From Isoetes taiwanensis (Eukaryota > Streptophyta > Lycopodiopsida > Isoetales > Isoetaceae), in assembly GCA_021234155.1 (NCBI GenBank), contig JAJEKV010000053.1:8199424-8263423 (forward strand): DNA of 64,000 nt, written 5' to 3'. The notes under the pieces are model-generated. The model did no database searches and was not told the DNA's origin. It saw nothing but the letters and a program-made list of their open reading frames with translations. Both the position numbers and the translations under genes were made by a program. Position 1 is the first letter of the stretch. The number at the start of each line of letters is the position of its first letter. This document shows positions 32,845-44,739 of this stretch, piece after piece.

Positions 32845-33237
32845 TTGCTTATGATGTTCTACACAGATGCACAGAGGAGACTTAACAATGTTGGAAGCAT
32901 GGATCGAGCTATGGGAGTAGCAGCGGACAAGGGGGGTGAGGAATCCCAATTATCTAAAGCAGAACTAGGGAGTATTCTCATTCAACTTAAACAGGAAGTT
33001 GTGCATACAAAAGCAATCAATAAAGTGCTGAAAAGGGCTGAGGTTTGGAGATTCAATAGCCTCAAACCATACTTTACCAATCTCTATCATAAATGGCAAC
33101 AGAAGCGAGAAGCACATGTCTTGCTTCTGTTAGACTTCACCAACTTCCAAACAGCTGTCTTGGACACTCTTCTCACAATTTTCGGGAACAGGACCATTGC
33201 TGATCTCACACTGCAGGACCTTCTGGATGAATCTTGA
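32845..33237 (+). CDS. hypothetical Leu-rich protein exon
   Basis: An acceptor TTCTACACAG lies directly before the ATG codon at 32866, and an upstream open stretch ending at a GAG|GTACTC donor near 32801 joins in frame, so this is probably a last exon. The sequence is helical with 'SLKPYFTNLYHKWQQKREAH' and a Leu-rich end. The true start was not found. It is convergent with the second transposase copy. I do not recognise it. Confidence 0.4.
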   Translation: MLMMFYTDAQRRLNNVGSMDRAMGVAADKGGEESQLSKAELGSILIQLKQEVVHTKAINKVLKRAEVWRFNSLKPYFTNLYHKWQQKREAHVLLLLDFTNFQTAVLDTLLTIFGNRTIADLTLQDLLDES

Positions 33238-33405
33238 GTCTTGAATCTTGAATCTTGAGACCTTACGCTACATGGTGTTTTTACAACTTACACTAAGTAT
33301 AACAGTCTTGGAACTATATAAACAATATATTAATGTTTGTGTTTTAATCGGTTCACATTACGATTACATTAGGTTTGCAAGTCCATGCCTTAATGCATAG
33401 AAAAG

Positions 33406-36400
33406 TTACTTCAACAACAGGTTAGCGATTATGAGAGATTCTACAATCTCTCGGCAAATTTCAAAGAACATTTCATGCCAATAGTTAGTCAGTTCATATG
33501 CATAAGATGTACCTCTAATCTTATGTTTGACTGGCTCCAATGGAAATCTCACCCCAATTACTGACTCGAGATGGACAAGAACTTTCTTTCCTTGAATAAG
33601 CCTGTACTTTTGATGGCAACCAGGAATCAATTCAAAGTAGTTACCAGCTATAAATTCATTTCCATAGTCATCCTTGGTGTCTTCTTCGAGGGCATGTTTC
33701 ATACATTACCTTGGATGAGATAATAAGGGACCCTTTCATAATTGTGCGGGGATGTGAATGATGCAAAATAATCTCCAACCTGCCTTTGTCTCATCCACAT
33801 TGTCCACGTCATTTGCCCACAAGTCCTCGCCTCTCGTACCCATCTTCTTCAACATTGTCCCTGTTTGTAGGCTCTAGTTTTCTCAACTCCCCACCGCCAC
33901 AATGATCAAGCATTCTCACAAGCGGGCCAATCAAAATTGATGCATGCCTTACAAAAACATGAAAGAGATCTACACATTAACTTTGTTGGATCATTTGGAT
34001 CTATGGATGATACGCAATGAAGAGATTAGACACCTTCCAAAATACCCTTTCCACATCAGAAATTTTCTCTTCAAGAACCTCACATGCAGTTTCTGCATTT
34101 TTTATCACTTTCCCATCCTTTTTTCTTTGTTCTGCCTCGAGCCATAGTTTGGCTATGGCTCCTTCTCCGTCATGTGTGCCCTTCCCATGTCCTGAGCCAA
34201 AGAAATTCCAGTGCATTCTGATCTTATGCTCTTGATGATACCTAGTTACATGATAGAAAGCTCTTCTCGACTTGAATTGGGCTGCACACCCGTCAGACCA
34301 AACTAAGTGGTATTTCATACAGGGAAAAAATTAAGGAACTTTTATGTTCAAAGTGGTGAAATAGACTTGGCTAAAGTATGCCAAAAGTTGAGGTGAAACC
34401 TTCTAATGTTTAGCTAAACTTTCTAAATTTTGCCACCCGTACTTTCTTATGTTTGGCTAAACTTTTATTTAGAAAAAAAAATCTTCTATCTTTTGACTAT
34501 TTTGCACTAATTCAAGACATAAATATTAACTGACCATAATAAATATAAGGGCTATAGCATAATTTAGCTAAAGTACACTAAAATTTGACGTAAAAGCTTC
34601 TAAGTTTTGGCTAAACTTTCCAAATTTTGGCAGTTACACTTTCTTGTGATTAGCTAAAGTCGGATGAAATCGAGGTGGGGCATGAAATAGACTTGGCTAA
34701 AATTTTATTTTTTTAAGCCCAAAAAGGGCCATAGTTTAGCCAATTTTTTTCCAACCAAGGCCAAAATTTCGCCATTTAGCTAAGTTTAGCCACTAATTTT
34801 TTCCATGTTTCATATGGCCAGCACCATTTTCTTTCAGCCAATTGAGGTGCATCTTGAATGCTTTTTGTACAAAGTGAGTGTCATGTGTTTTGTCATCTGA
34901 AATAAAGAAGTGCACACATTTCCTAATTTTAACCTGTACCTTGAACATCGTGATGTGGACCAATATGCTGATTTGTTCATTGTACCAATGTTGTGCTTGA
35001 ATCTCGTTGAATGGCTTCAAAGTATAATTCTCCGAGAAATCAACAACTGATAATACGGTATCATCATGAAGACTCTTCATGGATTCCTTGAATTGTTTGC
35101 TCTGCCAATGTGCCACAAAGTTATGATATACAAACTTCGACATATGATCAAACATGTTATCCAACATATTACTGGAGCTGCCTTTCTTGTCAATTAGCTT
35201 TAGTCTTCGTGAAGTTTCTTTCTTCGAGGGCTCATTAATGTAACCATAAACTTGCCAATCAAGCGTTTGATCAATCTGCTCCTTGTATTCTCTTGGACAC
35301 AACTCAATTAATTGTTTCCCACAATTTCCACAATCCGATTTGATACATTGTAGCTTATGCCACTCGTTGCCTGCTGCTCTATCACATACCATAGCCCTCC
35401 AAAATGTGCTAACATTATCAAATGTCTTGTTCTTGGCTTGACATATTCCAAAGATGAGCTTGGATCGCACACACCACAATTGCACGAACAATTTTCATGG
35501 AGTCTTGACCTCATCAAATTAAATGCACGCTTGTATGCAGATCGATTGCTCATGTTTCACGAAATAACATGTGTTTCTTTCCTTTAGCTTTCTAATGCAA
35601 GAAGGTTTTAAGTATTCAAATTGCCTAAGCCCAATCCGAACCTCTGGATACTGATCCACAAAATTCTGGAATAATTCAGCCTGTAAAATTACAGTGAAAT
35701 AAAATTAGTCACCTCATTACATTACATTACATACAAATCTTTTACATATTCAAGACCCTAAACTCACATAATTTTTTGACAATTAATACATCTCCACACT
35801 AATTTCTTCTTAGTTACTGCCTACATCTACAATACATCCAGAATATACATGTAAACAAATATACATCCAGAATATACATGTAAACAAATATACATGTACG
35901 TGTTGCCATGAAATAATTTGACATTTCCATGTAGAACAACTAGGGCAGACTGCATCTACATTACATTCAAAAAGTAAAGAAATCTTTTACAAACTTTACA
36001 TCAGTGTTACAAAATAAAAGACATCTTTATTCTGCCAAAAAGTAAAGAAATCTACAAACTTTACATCAGTGTTACAAAATAAAAAACATCTTTATTCTGA
36101 AAAACAAGATGCAATTACAGCTAAATTACAGTCGTACCTGTGTAATGTCAATATATTGAATTGGTTGTGTCCTCTTCTTCATGACATCTCTAATTTTTGG
36201 TGAAACCTTTGAGTTATCTAACCAAAACTGAGCAACCATATCCTTCATAGCCCGATCTATCGTATTTGTTCTTGGATTTCGACCGCTAATGCCCACTGAT
36301 TTGTTCCACCTAGTGACATTCTTTTCCTTCTCTCCACTGCTAGTTTCATATTTCTAGGATGTATTTTCAGCAACTTAGCTACTAGTGAAGTCTTCTGTAA

Positions 36401-37076
36401 TTCTCCTTCCTCTCCAACCACCATAGATAGTACAGAATGCTTTGCGGCAAAGTCTGTCATTGCTATTTGCATTTTTGACGTCTTGGAGGCCATCCTTTAA
36501 ATTCTTTACCAGATCTGTTTTCACGATAGCCTCTTGAGGCCTTCCAATGACTGGCTCAAATAGGAATTGCAATCTTTTGTCCTGCAATAATCTTCTTGCA
36601 AATATACTTTTTGCTTTTGGAGTCAAATTAGATACCTCATTCATTATGAGATTTCTGAAGCATTCACCTTTCTTCTAATTGGCTTTGTCACGTATCCACC
36701 CCTACAAACCCTCTGTTTTGATTTTCTTTTGCTCGCTTGTACTTGAGTGCTTTCGAAACTTCATCAACAGGAGGATTGAAATCTGAACCCGATGCTGACC
36801 TCGAAGTGCTTGCATGAGAGTCCAATCCTTCTTCCATAGTTTCTTCTTCAACTGGTGCTTTAAGACATCGATCCATTCGCAGAAAGGGGATACAACATCA
36901 CAAAAAATCAGATTATTAACCAGATTTGTATTACTGCTTGAAGGGATTTGTATTACTACTTGAAGGAAAGAGATTTCAATTTCTTCAAGATACATTTGTT
37001 TCTTGAAATGCATTCGATTTAAGAGCAGCTATAATCGATTCCGGCCAAGTTTTCGTTGAGGTAGAATCCAGAGCCA
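33406..37076 (-). pseudogene. second DDE-type transposase (E2), MITE-interrupted
   Basis: The start is probably at ATG 37076. Basic N-terminal exons (36.9-36.2 kb) show a frame change near 36480. An exon with 'FWLDNSKVSP' (about 36247-36140) ends at TACACAG|GTACGA. The core exon (35491-34815) has 'CGNCGKQL', 'VVDFSENYTL', 'HITMF' and 'FISDDKTHD'; the next part (34319-34001) has 'WSDGCAAQFKS' and 'GSGHGKGTHDGEG'. The C-terminal exon (33702-33406) matches that of E1. All three acidic positions are visible, but a 488-bp insertion splits the core just before the second Asp. Introns carry small direct repeats (for example 35832-35889). Confidence 0.6.
34320..34807. mobile_element. hAT-like MITE inside the E2 transposase
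   Basis: The ends are CAGGGAAAAAATTA and, inverted, CATGGAAAAAATTA. TTTCATA flanks both sides (34313-34319, 34808-34814). Removing the insert and one TTTCATA rejoins the transposase reading frame before 'WSDG'. The inside is AT-rich with several TTAGCTAAA-type short repeats and has no ORF. The 7-bp duplication, perhaps 8 with one mismatch, suggests hAT. Confidence 0.8.
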
Positions 37077-37109
37077 TGTTTAATCGATTGAGGAAAGTTC
37101 AAAATGTGC

Positions 37110-38640
37110 GCTAAAGTTTTTTTTTTTTTTTTCGCAGGCAAGATATTTAGATTTTATTGATAGAGAAGCTAGTACAAGATTTCGGGAGGATTTGGTATAA
37201 TCATGGAGAATATTGTACGTCAACCGCCTTTATTAATGATAGGCAACTCCATGTAAAATTCAAAATGTACAAATAAACACTTTAACCCAGTTCAAATTTT
37301 TACATCAATATATAAAAAAATTCAATCACCCTTTCATGCTTCTACCCATAAATACAACCACCTCGAAGGGTGAACATATCATAACATCACAGAGATAACA
37401 ACATCAACATAAACAATAACAGAAAAGGGGGAAATCCTACCCAAGGCTCAGACTCAAGGGGGTACGACTGACGGCTTGGGCCTCTAGAAGTCGTTGCAGA
37501 CAGAATTCATGGCAAATGGATTTGGCTGGCATAAGAACATGGCTGAGGGTAGTCCACTCCATCTGCCCCTCCCATGCACACTTTGCAGAATAGGTTGAAA
37601 GATATTGGGATCTGACCGTAGCCTGCCGGGTGAATAGCCAGAGGGGCTACTACTACTGGGTTGCATCTCCCCAGCCCCGATGAGGCAGGAGGGAAGTCGC
37701 CTCCCCTCCGGAAGCATCCATGCCCTTCACAGGCGGCTAGAGAGCCACTGCTCTTATTCGACTTGAACTCACTGGAAGGTGACGCATCACCCCACGAGTG
37801 TCGAGCTCATGCCTTGCCCACACGCAGTGGCAAGCCATTAAGCCTAGCCCGCATAGACCCCCGGTAGGCCTTACACACCAGAGGAGTCAGTCTGTGTAGG
37901 GACAAGTTCTTCCTTGTCATCCGGTCTGACAACCAGGCGAGCTCCTGTGCATGGGCCGCATATAATTGGGAACTAATGGTGCTACCTAGGATCATTTACT
38001 ACACAGCTTTAGGTCTCTACCCCCCTTCCCAATACATGGAGGTCACAGAGTGAAATACATCCATCATCATAGAACTTGAAATAGAGAATATCATCTAATC
38101 TATCTATCTACAAAACAGAGTTAGGTTCATTGGTTAGGGCTTATGATCTCGGGATCTATAAGGCCTCTAGAGTTGATCTAGCATAGTTACTAAACCAGCC
38201 TAATGCCTTGCCCAAAGACGGCTTTGCACAACAGAATGACTAGGTACCTACTCCTTGACCTGCTTCGGATCCTCGGAAGGCGTCCATGCTCCTGATCTTG
38301 CTGAAGATGGCTGCTAATCGATAATCTGTTCTGCAAATCCAGCTTCCCGGAGCTCAGCAATGCGGATTGAAGTCCAGACTTGGCCGAAATGGCTCAAGAA
38401 ACCCTAAATGCGAAAACGGAAAAGGAGCTCTAGGAAACCCTAAATGTAAGAGAGAAAAAGGGTTTAGGGTTTAAGGGGAAAGCCCTTTTATAGAAACCCT
38501 TAGGGTTAGGTTAGACATTGGCCAAATGGGATTTAGCCATTTGGCAATGGGGTCCATCTTATATTATAATGTTTTAGCGTGTTGTATCAAGCCCTAATTT
38601 GAATGGCTAAGATCATTTAAGTGCATCCAAAGGCCTAGAT
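37110..38640 (-). other. LTR-like region and LINE 3' remnant
   Basis: On the - strand a poly(A) run (37118-37134 on the + strand as T) follows a CAATAAAATCTAAATATCTT-type LINE tail. Further right, GGGTAGAAGCATGAAAGGGTG and a TGTGACCTCC edge near 38052 resemble the G1 LTR, so this may be a solo or decayed LTR. A - strand TATAAAAGGG box lies near 38490 and short GGGTTTAGGGTTT (telobox-like) near 38460. No coding frame was supported. Confidence 0.35.
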
Positions 38641-38689
38641 TTATCGCACAAATTCCCAGACTTGTGAATGGTCAAGCTTTAATCTCTTA

Positions 38690-39985
38690 CGGGGAAAGGG
38701 AAAAAGAAAAGGAGGAAAAGGAAAGGGAGAATGTGAAGCGTAAAAAGGCAAGGGAAAAAAAGGAAAAAACAGAAAAGGGAAAAGGGAAGGGGAAAAGGGC
38801 AAAAAAAAGGAATGAGGGAAAAGATGAAAAAAGGGAAAAATAAAGGGAAAAATGGCATGGAAAAAGGGAAAGGAAAAAAAATGAAAAAGGGGGGGGGGGG
38901 GGAATGGGAAGGGAAAAAGGGCATGGGGAAAAGGCGAAGAGGGAAAAGGTGGGCAAAGGAGGAAAAGAGAATAGAAGAAGAGGAATAGTAAAAGGGTGGG
39001 GAGAAGAGAAGCGAAAAAGTGCATGGAAAAAGGAAAAGGAAAAAGATAAGGGGACGAGGAAAGGTAGAAAGGGAACCTGGGGAAAAGGGCATGAGGAAAA
39101 AGGGAGAGGGAAAGGGGAAAAAGGAAGGGGAAAATGACGCATAAAAAGGGGAAAAAGGGTGAGGAAGGAAAAAAAGGAAGCAAAAAAAAGCATGTAAAAA
39201 GATAAAAAAGGGCACGTGGAAAAGGAGAAGAGGGAAAGGGTAAGGAAAGGGAAAAAGACATGGGAAATGAAAAAGGAAAAGTAAAGGGAAAAAAAGGTTG
39301 GGGGAAAAGGAAGGGAAATGGGCACTGGGAAAGGGGAAGAGAAAAGGATGGAGAGAGGAGAAAAAGGGAAGGGAAGAAGGGGAACATGGAAAGAATAAGG
39401 AGAAAGGAAGGGAAAAAGGGGAATAAGAAAAGGACGGAGAGAATGCAAGGAAAAAATAGCATGGGAAAAAGGATAGGGAAAGGCAAAAGAAAAGGAGAGA
39501 CGAGAAGGGTGGAAGGGAATCTAGGAAAAAAGGGATGAGGAAACGGGAAGAGGGAAGGAAGAAAGGGCACGGGGAAGAGGGAATTGGAAAAAGGGAAGGG
39601 GGAAAGGACAGGGAAAAAAGGGGGGAAGAGAAAAGGTAAAGAAAAGGGAAGCAAAAAAGAGAATAGAAAAAGGGAAAGGGAAAAAAGGGGGGGAGGGGAG
39701 AAGGGTGCGAAAAAGACGGCAAGGGTACAGGGAAAAAGGGAAGAGGAAGAATGTGTTGAAAAGGGCATGGGAAAGGGAAAAGTCAAAAGAAGGGGAACGG
39801 GGGGAAGAAAGGGAAAAGGGTGGAAAAAGTTCATTGAGAAAAATGAAGGTGAAAAAAGAAAAAAGAGAGAAAAGGAAATGTTTAAGAAAAACAAGAAAAA
39901 AGGAAAAGGAAAATATGGAAAAGGAGGAAAAGGAGGAAGAAAAAAAGGGTGAAAGTGGGGTAGAGAAAATGGCAGAGGGAAAGAG
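38690..39985. repeat. 1.3-kb homopurine (GA-rich) tract
   Basis: The + strand is almost only A and G, with occasional GGCATGG and GCAAAA interruptions. It contains many GGGAAAAGG-like words but no fixed unit, plus a G14 run near 38889. Long open frames on both strands (Phe/Pro/Leu/Ser-rich on -, Lys/Gly/Glu-rich on +) are composition artefacts. Such tracts can form triplex DNA. Confidence 0.9.
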
Positions 39986-40159
39986 AAATGGCATCGAATA
40001 CTTTAACAATGGAGTACTTTTAGATTATTCATATGCATTTCTCTCATTACTACAGTGTATCATTTACATGTTCTCAACTTATGCCCAGCATCGCTGGGTA
40101 CCATTCCTAGTGGGGTTATAATTGTGTATGTTTATTTAACATGCACAACATTCAATGTT

Positions 40160-40285
40160 GCCCCCTAGGTGCAACCCTTGCCCCCTAGGTGCAACCCTAT
40201 ACGGCCACCAAGTACATGTCATCCGTGACATGTACGGGTGATGTGGCAGTATAATATACGTATTCGGGGCGTATATTATGCTGGA
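40160..40285. repeat. 20-bp doublet and AT hairpin upstream of LINE D
   Basis: TTGCCCCCTAGGTGCAACCC-type units occur twice in tandem (about 40160-40199). Next, CAGTATAATATACG and CGTATATTATGCTG (about 40248-40285) form a 14-bp stem with one mismatch. They sit at the 5' edge of the truncated LINE. Confidence 0.6.
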
Positions 40286-40329
40286 ACGTCACATGGATGG
40301 TTTGACATGGAATGTAAATAGCAGAGGCA

Positions 40330-42630
40330 AAAATTTAGAGCAGCACAAGGGGCAGCTAAAGTACAGGAAAGGAGAGTGTATACCAAGTTGGTCAAAAATA
40401 AGAAGAAGGCATATTTACATTGTAAACATAGGCGAATGGTGGAAGAACTGCTGGTTGATCCAAAGAAATTTTGGAATAGGCTTAAACCCTTGAAGCATGG
40501 GGGTAATGTGTTGCAAGCGGAGGCACTAATGGAGCATGTACGCAATTTATACCATGTCCATGGAGTTGAGGATAAGATGGCCGAAGAGACATGTGCGATG
40601 GATGATATGCTTACCTTTACTCTGGAGGATGTTCAGGTGGGACTCAAGAGACTTGCTAATGGCAAAGCGGCAGATGCTTGTGGCCTTAAGGCCGAAATGC
40701 TTAAATGGGCTAGAGAGATGGTTACGAATAGGATGGTCGATATGTTCAATATGGCTTTGAGAGATGGGTTTCCTAGGTCCTGGCAGGTTAATAGGGTTGT
40801 GCCATTGCACAAATCAGGGGATGCATCTGATCCGGGTAACTACCGTACCATTATAGTTGGCAGCCTTTACGCAAAACTGTATGCCTCTATACTTGAGGGC
40901 AAGATAAGCAACTGGACAGAGGATCACAATGCTAGAGCAATAGGCCAAGCGGGCTTTAGACCTAAAAAGTCTACAACTGACCATTTGGTCACCCTTCGTG
41001 CTATGATGGATTCAGTGGTGGGAAAAAGGAAACCTTTGTATGCTGTGTTTGTGGATTTCAGCAAGGCCTTTGACATAGTGAATAGGCAAAATCTGTGGCA
41101 TAGGATGGTAGATTTGGACATCCCGATGGGGCTTAGGCATGCGGTAAGTGTTCTTTATAAAAAAGTACTCGTGCAACTCTCTTTCCCTTTTGTTGGAATG
41201 TGTGATGATGTAGTAGAGAGTAATATGGGAGTTAAACAGGGGTGTCCTTTGTCGCCTACCTTGTTTGGATTGTTCATAGATCAGCTGGAGGGGTGGATAA
41301 GAGCACATGGAGGGGATGGTACATCCTTGAATGGGTATGTACTTATGCTCTTGCTATATGCTGATGATATTGTGTTGCTATCTCGGAGCATACAGGGGAT
41401 GCAAAGACATTTGGATGTGCTTGCCGGTTTTTGTGATGCTAAAAGTATGCAGGTGAATCTGGAAAAGACTAAGGCTGTTGTTTTTGGAGCAAATAAAACA
41501 GATCATGTGCGGCTACTTTACAAGGGTAAGCAAGTTGAGGTCGTTGAAAGCTATAAGTATCTGGGTTTGACTGTAGACAAAAGTCCGAATTGGAATCAGG
41601 CCGTCGAACATAGAGTGAGTGCAGGCTTAAAGGCACTATATGCAATGCAGAGAAGGTGTGTGAATGCTGACATTTGGAACTTTGAAATGAAACGCATGCT
41701 CTTTAAAGTATTGGTACAAATGGTTATACTATATGGTTGTGAAGCCTGGGGGCCAGGCCTCGCTAATGATGGGTGGAAAAAGGTGGAAAAAATACAAAAG
41801 AAATTTTTTCACATGGAACTGGACACTAAAATGCAAACGCCATATGATATGATGTTAGGAGAGTGCGGGATGATACCCCTTGAAGCTGAAGCTCTTTGCA
41901 AAACCTTACGTTATCTGCATAAGGTTCTATATGATATGCCCAGGAATAGCTTGCCAAGAATTGCTGCTGCAGAGAGTAGTGACAAAGGTTGGTATGCGGA
42001 TATTAGTAGATGGCTGGTGAAATGGGGGATGGATATTCACGAATTGCAGATGAATCATGAAGATATTGAGGGATGGGTTCGGAAGAGTGTTCTCACTAAG
42101 ACATGGAGTACGCCAGTTGTGAAGAAAGAGTACTATCGGACTCAGATGAATCCCACATTGAAGGCAGCGCAGTATCTTAGTGAACCCATATCTATGAAGG
42201 ATAGGCAAGCAATTGCGAGGATCCTGTTAAGCTCGCACCATCTTGGTGTGGAGGTAGGGAGATGGGCAGACATCGCTCATGATCTTAGACACTGTAACTT
42301 GTGTAGTGATGGTGTGGTGGAGGATGAGGCTCATATCTTACTTTGTTGCCGTGCTTATTTAGACTTAAGAGTCATACATGAGATCAGTGCTACCTCCCTT
42401 GAGGAGTTCTTTCGGTACCCAGGGGCATCCATTGGGGGATATATTGTTGACATTCTTAAACATAGAGATGCTTGTTTGAAAAATCAGAAGGTACGAGAGA
42501 TTGAGATAGAGGAGCCCAGTGTGTGTTACTCTCGTAAGACTTTCGATGACTTGTTTTATAATTTTGAATGTAACTTGTAAACGTCTCATAGACCTGGTGG
42601 TCTCGAAGACGGAATAATAGATTTCATTTC

Positions 42631-42633
<3 letters not shown>
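40330..42633 (+). mobile_element. non-LTR retrotransposon D, 5'-truncated
   Basis: A LINE fragment that begins inside the RT linker region and ends with a (CATTT)-type tail at about 42620-42633, directly before a (CT)n array. No apurinic endonuclease or ORF1 is present, so it is 5'-truncated near 40330. Confidence 0.85.
40376..42580 (+). CDS. LINE D reverse transcriptase
   Basis: The frame is open for 734 codons. RT motifs are complete: 'NYRTIIVGSLYAKLY' near residue 155, 'FVDFSKAFDIVNR' (first Asp), 'GVKQGCPLSPTLFGLF' and 'LLYADDIVLLS' (Asp330/331). A C-terminal zinc-finger-like 'CNLCSDGVVEDEAHILLCC' lies near residue 641. This layout is that of plant LINE ORF2 proteins, minus the N-terminal endonuclease. 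The listed start is internal to the original protein, because upstream codons also look coding although broken by stops. Confidence 0.85.
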   Translation: MYTKLVKNKKKAYLHCKHRRMVEELLVDPKKFWNRLKPLKHGGNVLQAEALMEHVRNLYHVHGVEDKMAEETCAMDDMLTFTLEDVQVGLKRLANGKAADACGLKAEMLKWAREMVTNRMVDMFNMALRDGFPRSWQVNRVVPLHKSGDASDPGNYRTIIVGSLYAKLYASILEGKISNWTEDHNARAIGQAGFRPKKSTTDHLVTLRAMMDSVVGKRKPLYAVFVDFSKAFDIVNRQNLWHRMVDLDIPMGLRHAVSVLYKKVLVQLSFPFVGMCDDVVESNMGVKQGCPLSPTLFGLFIDQLEGWIRAHGGDGTSLNGYVLMLLLYADDIVLLSRSIQGMQRHLDVLAGFCDAKSMQVNLEKTKAVVFGANKTDHVRLLYKGKQVEVVESYKYLGLTVDKSPNWNQAVEHRVSAGLKALYAMQRRCVNADIWNFEMKRMLFKVLVQMVILYGCEAWGPGLANDGWKKVEKIQKKFFHMELDTKMQTPYDMMLGECGMIPLEAEALCKTLRYLHKVLYDMPRNSLPRIAAAESSDKGWYADISRWLVKWGMDIHELQMNHEDIEGWVRKSVLTKTWSTPVVKKEYYRTQMNPTLKAAQYLSEPISMKDRQAIARILLSSHHLGVEVGRWADIAHDLRHCNLCSDGVVEDEAHILLCCRAYLDLRVIHEISATSLEEFFRYPGASIGGYIVDILKHRDACLKNQKVREIEIEEPSVCYSRKTFDDLFYNFECNL

Positions 42634-42719
<86 letters not shown>
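42634..42719. repeat. (CT)n microsatellite, left
   Basis: About 43 CT dinucleotides lie between the LINE D tail and the start of the Harbinger-like element. Confidence 0.95.
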
Positions 42720-42721
<2 letters not shown>

Positions 42722-42876
42722 GTCGGCCACATGCTTGAAGATGAGCTTCTCTCGAGCCTTAACAGTAGCCGTTTCAGGAAGTTTTCTTCCTCCCCGCCGG
42801 ATTTTTTCCCTCCAATTTAATTCCGGCTGGCCATCCCATATGGGATAATTCTTTCTTCATTCAATCTTCAAAATGA

Positions 42877-44323
42877 ATGATATGGGATATTTCGAGTTCG
42901 CCCACACAGACTTCTCGCGTCTCATTTCAAGCTGATTTCTGTAAAAAATCCATTCCCTACACCATTGAGGCAGGAAATCATCACCGACAGCGTCATTCAA
43001 GCATGGATCCGGTCATTTTAGGTATGATTGCAATGCTTCTTAGGGCTATTGTGCTAGGTTTAGCAATGCAGAAATTTTGCTTGGATCTCATCCAAGAAAA
43101 CGAGCTCGAGGATCCTATGGCAATAGTGGAGGAAGACGATTTTCAAGAAGACAACACTAGTTTTCCATGTGCATCTTCCATCTTACTCTTGGCTGCAACA
43201 TCTCGATTAAGAAGACTGCCGAGAAGATTCTGGGTTTGTCCGAGACAGACCTCTCAATGGGATAACATTGACAATCATGCTTGGAATTACCTTCCCTCAT
43301 TCGAAGATGATATGTGGCATCAGTTTTACAGAATGAAGAGAGGGTCATTTGAAAAACTGGTTGGCCTTATTGTGCCATATCTGATCAGACCAGGCCAGAA
43401 GGTCAACCCCCCTGTAAATCCTAGGAAAGCAGTAGCTATGGTACTCTATTTTCTTGCTCATGGTGAGATGCCATTGCATGTTGGTCAAAAGTTTTATGTT
43501 GGAAAAGCCACAGTCCAAAAATACACCAAGAAAGTGACTTTAATTTTAGCATCCAAGACCATGCTTTACAAAAAATTTATTGCCTTACCCTCGGGTCAGA
43601 GACTCCTTGATATCATGAAGGAATTTGAAGATGCCACAGGTTTGCCTAGTATTTGTAGTGCTGTTGATGGTTCTCACATTTTCTTGTACAGAAAGCCTTG
43701 GAGGAAAGACAAAGGGGATGATTACTACAGCAGACACAAGGGGCATTCCTACCTCATGCAAGGTGTAGTAACACACTCTAGATTTTTTATCAATGTGTGT
43801 GTTAGTAGAACAGGATCTATGCATGATTTTAATCAATTCAAGAAGAGTCTATTGTACAAGAGGCTAGCATCAAAGCAGATTTTGCAGGAGAGGTGAAATA
43901 CTGGATGCAGATGTGACAGTTACTATTCCACCAATGCTTTTAGGAAATTCAGCATATCCAAGCAGAAGGTATTTAATGAAGCTATTTCCAGATGGCACAG
44001 GAACTTCTGGCAGGTTCAACAAGAGGATTTGCAAGGGCAGAGCTTGTGTAGAGAATAGATTTGGCATAGTGAAAGAAAAGTTCAGGATCCTCAAGGCTTT
44101 GCCTATTCATGTTGGCAGGGCAGCCAAGATCATTCATGCAGCATGTGTTTTGTGGAATTTTTGCATTATGGAGGACTTAGAATTGGAAATGTTGCCCTTA
44201 AAAGCAGAATTGCCAGATATAAACTATTATGAAACTGAAGACATGAACAAGAACTTGAAGAACGAAGGAGACTTGATAAGACATGTCATCTTCCAAAATA
44301 GAGATGAAAAAAACTTAGTTTGA
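42877..44323 (+). pseudogene. PIF/Harbinger transposase, one frameshift
   Basis: ATG 43003 is the better start than 42877. The region 'LPSFEDDMWHQFYRMKRGSFE' type and a helix-turn-helix part precede the catalytic core: 'SAVDGSHIFL' (Asp264 from 42877), 'YYSRHKGHSYLMQGVV', 'GSMHDFNQF' (Asp317) and, after a frame change near 43885, 'GNSAYP' and 'GRACVENRFGIVKEKFRIL' with the third acidic residue (codon near 44051). This order is diagnostic of HARBI1-type transposases. The frameshift removes the Glu from the first frame, so the gene is inactive unless this is a sequencing error. Confidence 0.88.
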
Positions 44324-44739
44324 TTCTTTCATTTATTTCAGGGAATTACTTACATCTGTACTCAATGTAAATGTTGTTCCATTTGTTGACGTTAATAGAT
44401 TTCCGACATCCCAATTTGTGGTCCAATTTTGTGTTCAGTTCCGTGATGTCTTTTACATAATGCAGTTCAAATTTAAGATTGCAAAACAGAGCAGAAGTTT
44501 TAAGTACAATGAATGTGTTAATTCTGTCAATGAACAACTACAGCAGTCCAGATTTAAGATTGCAGAACAGAGCAAAAGTTTAAAGCACCAAGGTCTTGAG
44601 GTCATATAAACTAAACCATGAATGAATAACTAAACAATGAAAGTGTTAATTATGTCAATGAACAACTACAGTAGTTCACATGTTTTCCTCTCACAGTAAT
44701 AACATAACAGTGGCAGACATTAGCAATAAACAACCATTA

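Noticed and set aside
37098-37268. TTCAAAATGT as target duplication around a 140-bp LINE remnant
   Set aside because: The left copy does not abut the poly(T) run (about 10 extra bases), so the duplication is not convincing.
38455-38480. GGGTTTAGGGTTT as a second telomere junction
   Set aside because: Less than two units and inside a promoter-like leader; this is the size of an ordinary plant telobox.
38641-40121. Long open frames of up to 417 codons in the purine tract
   Set aside because: Both strands are open only because the DNA lacks stop triplets by composition; the proteins are Phe/Pro/Ser/Leu or Lys/Gly/Glu low-complexity.
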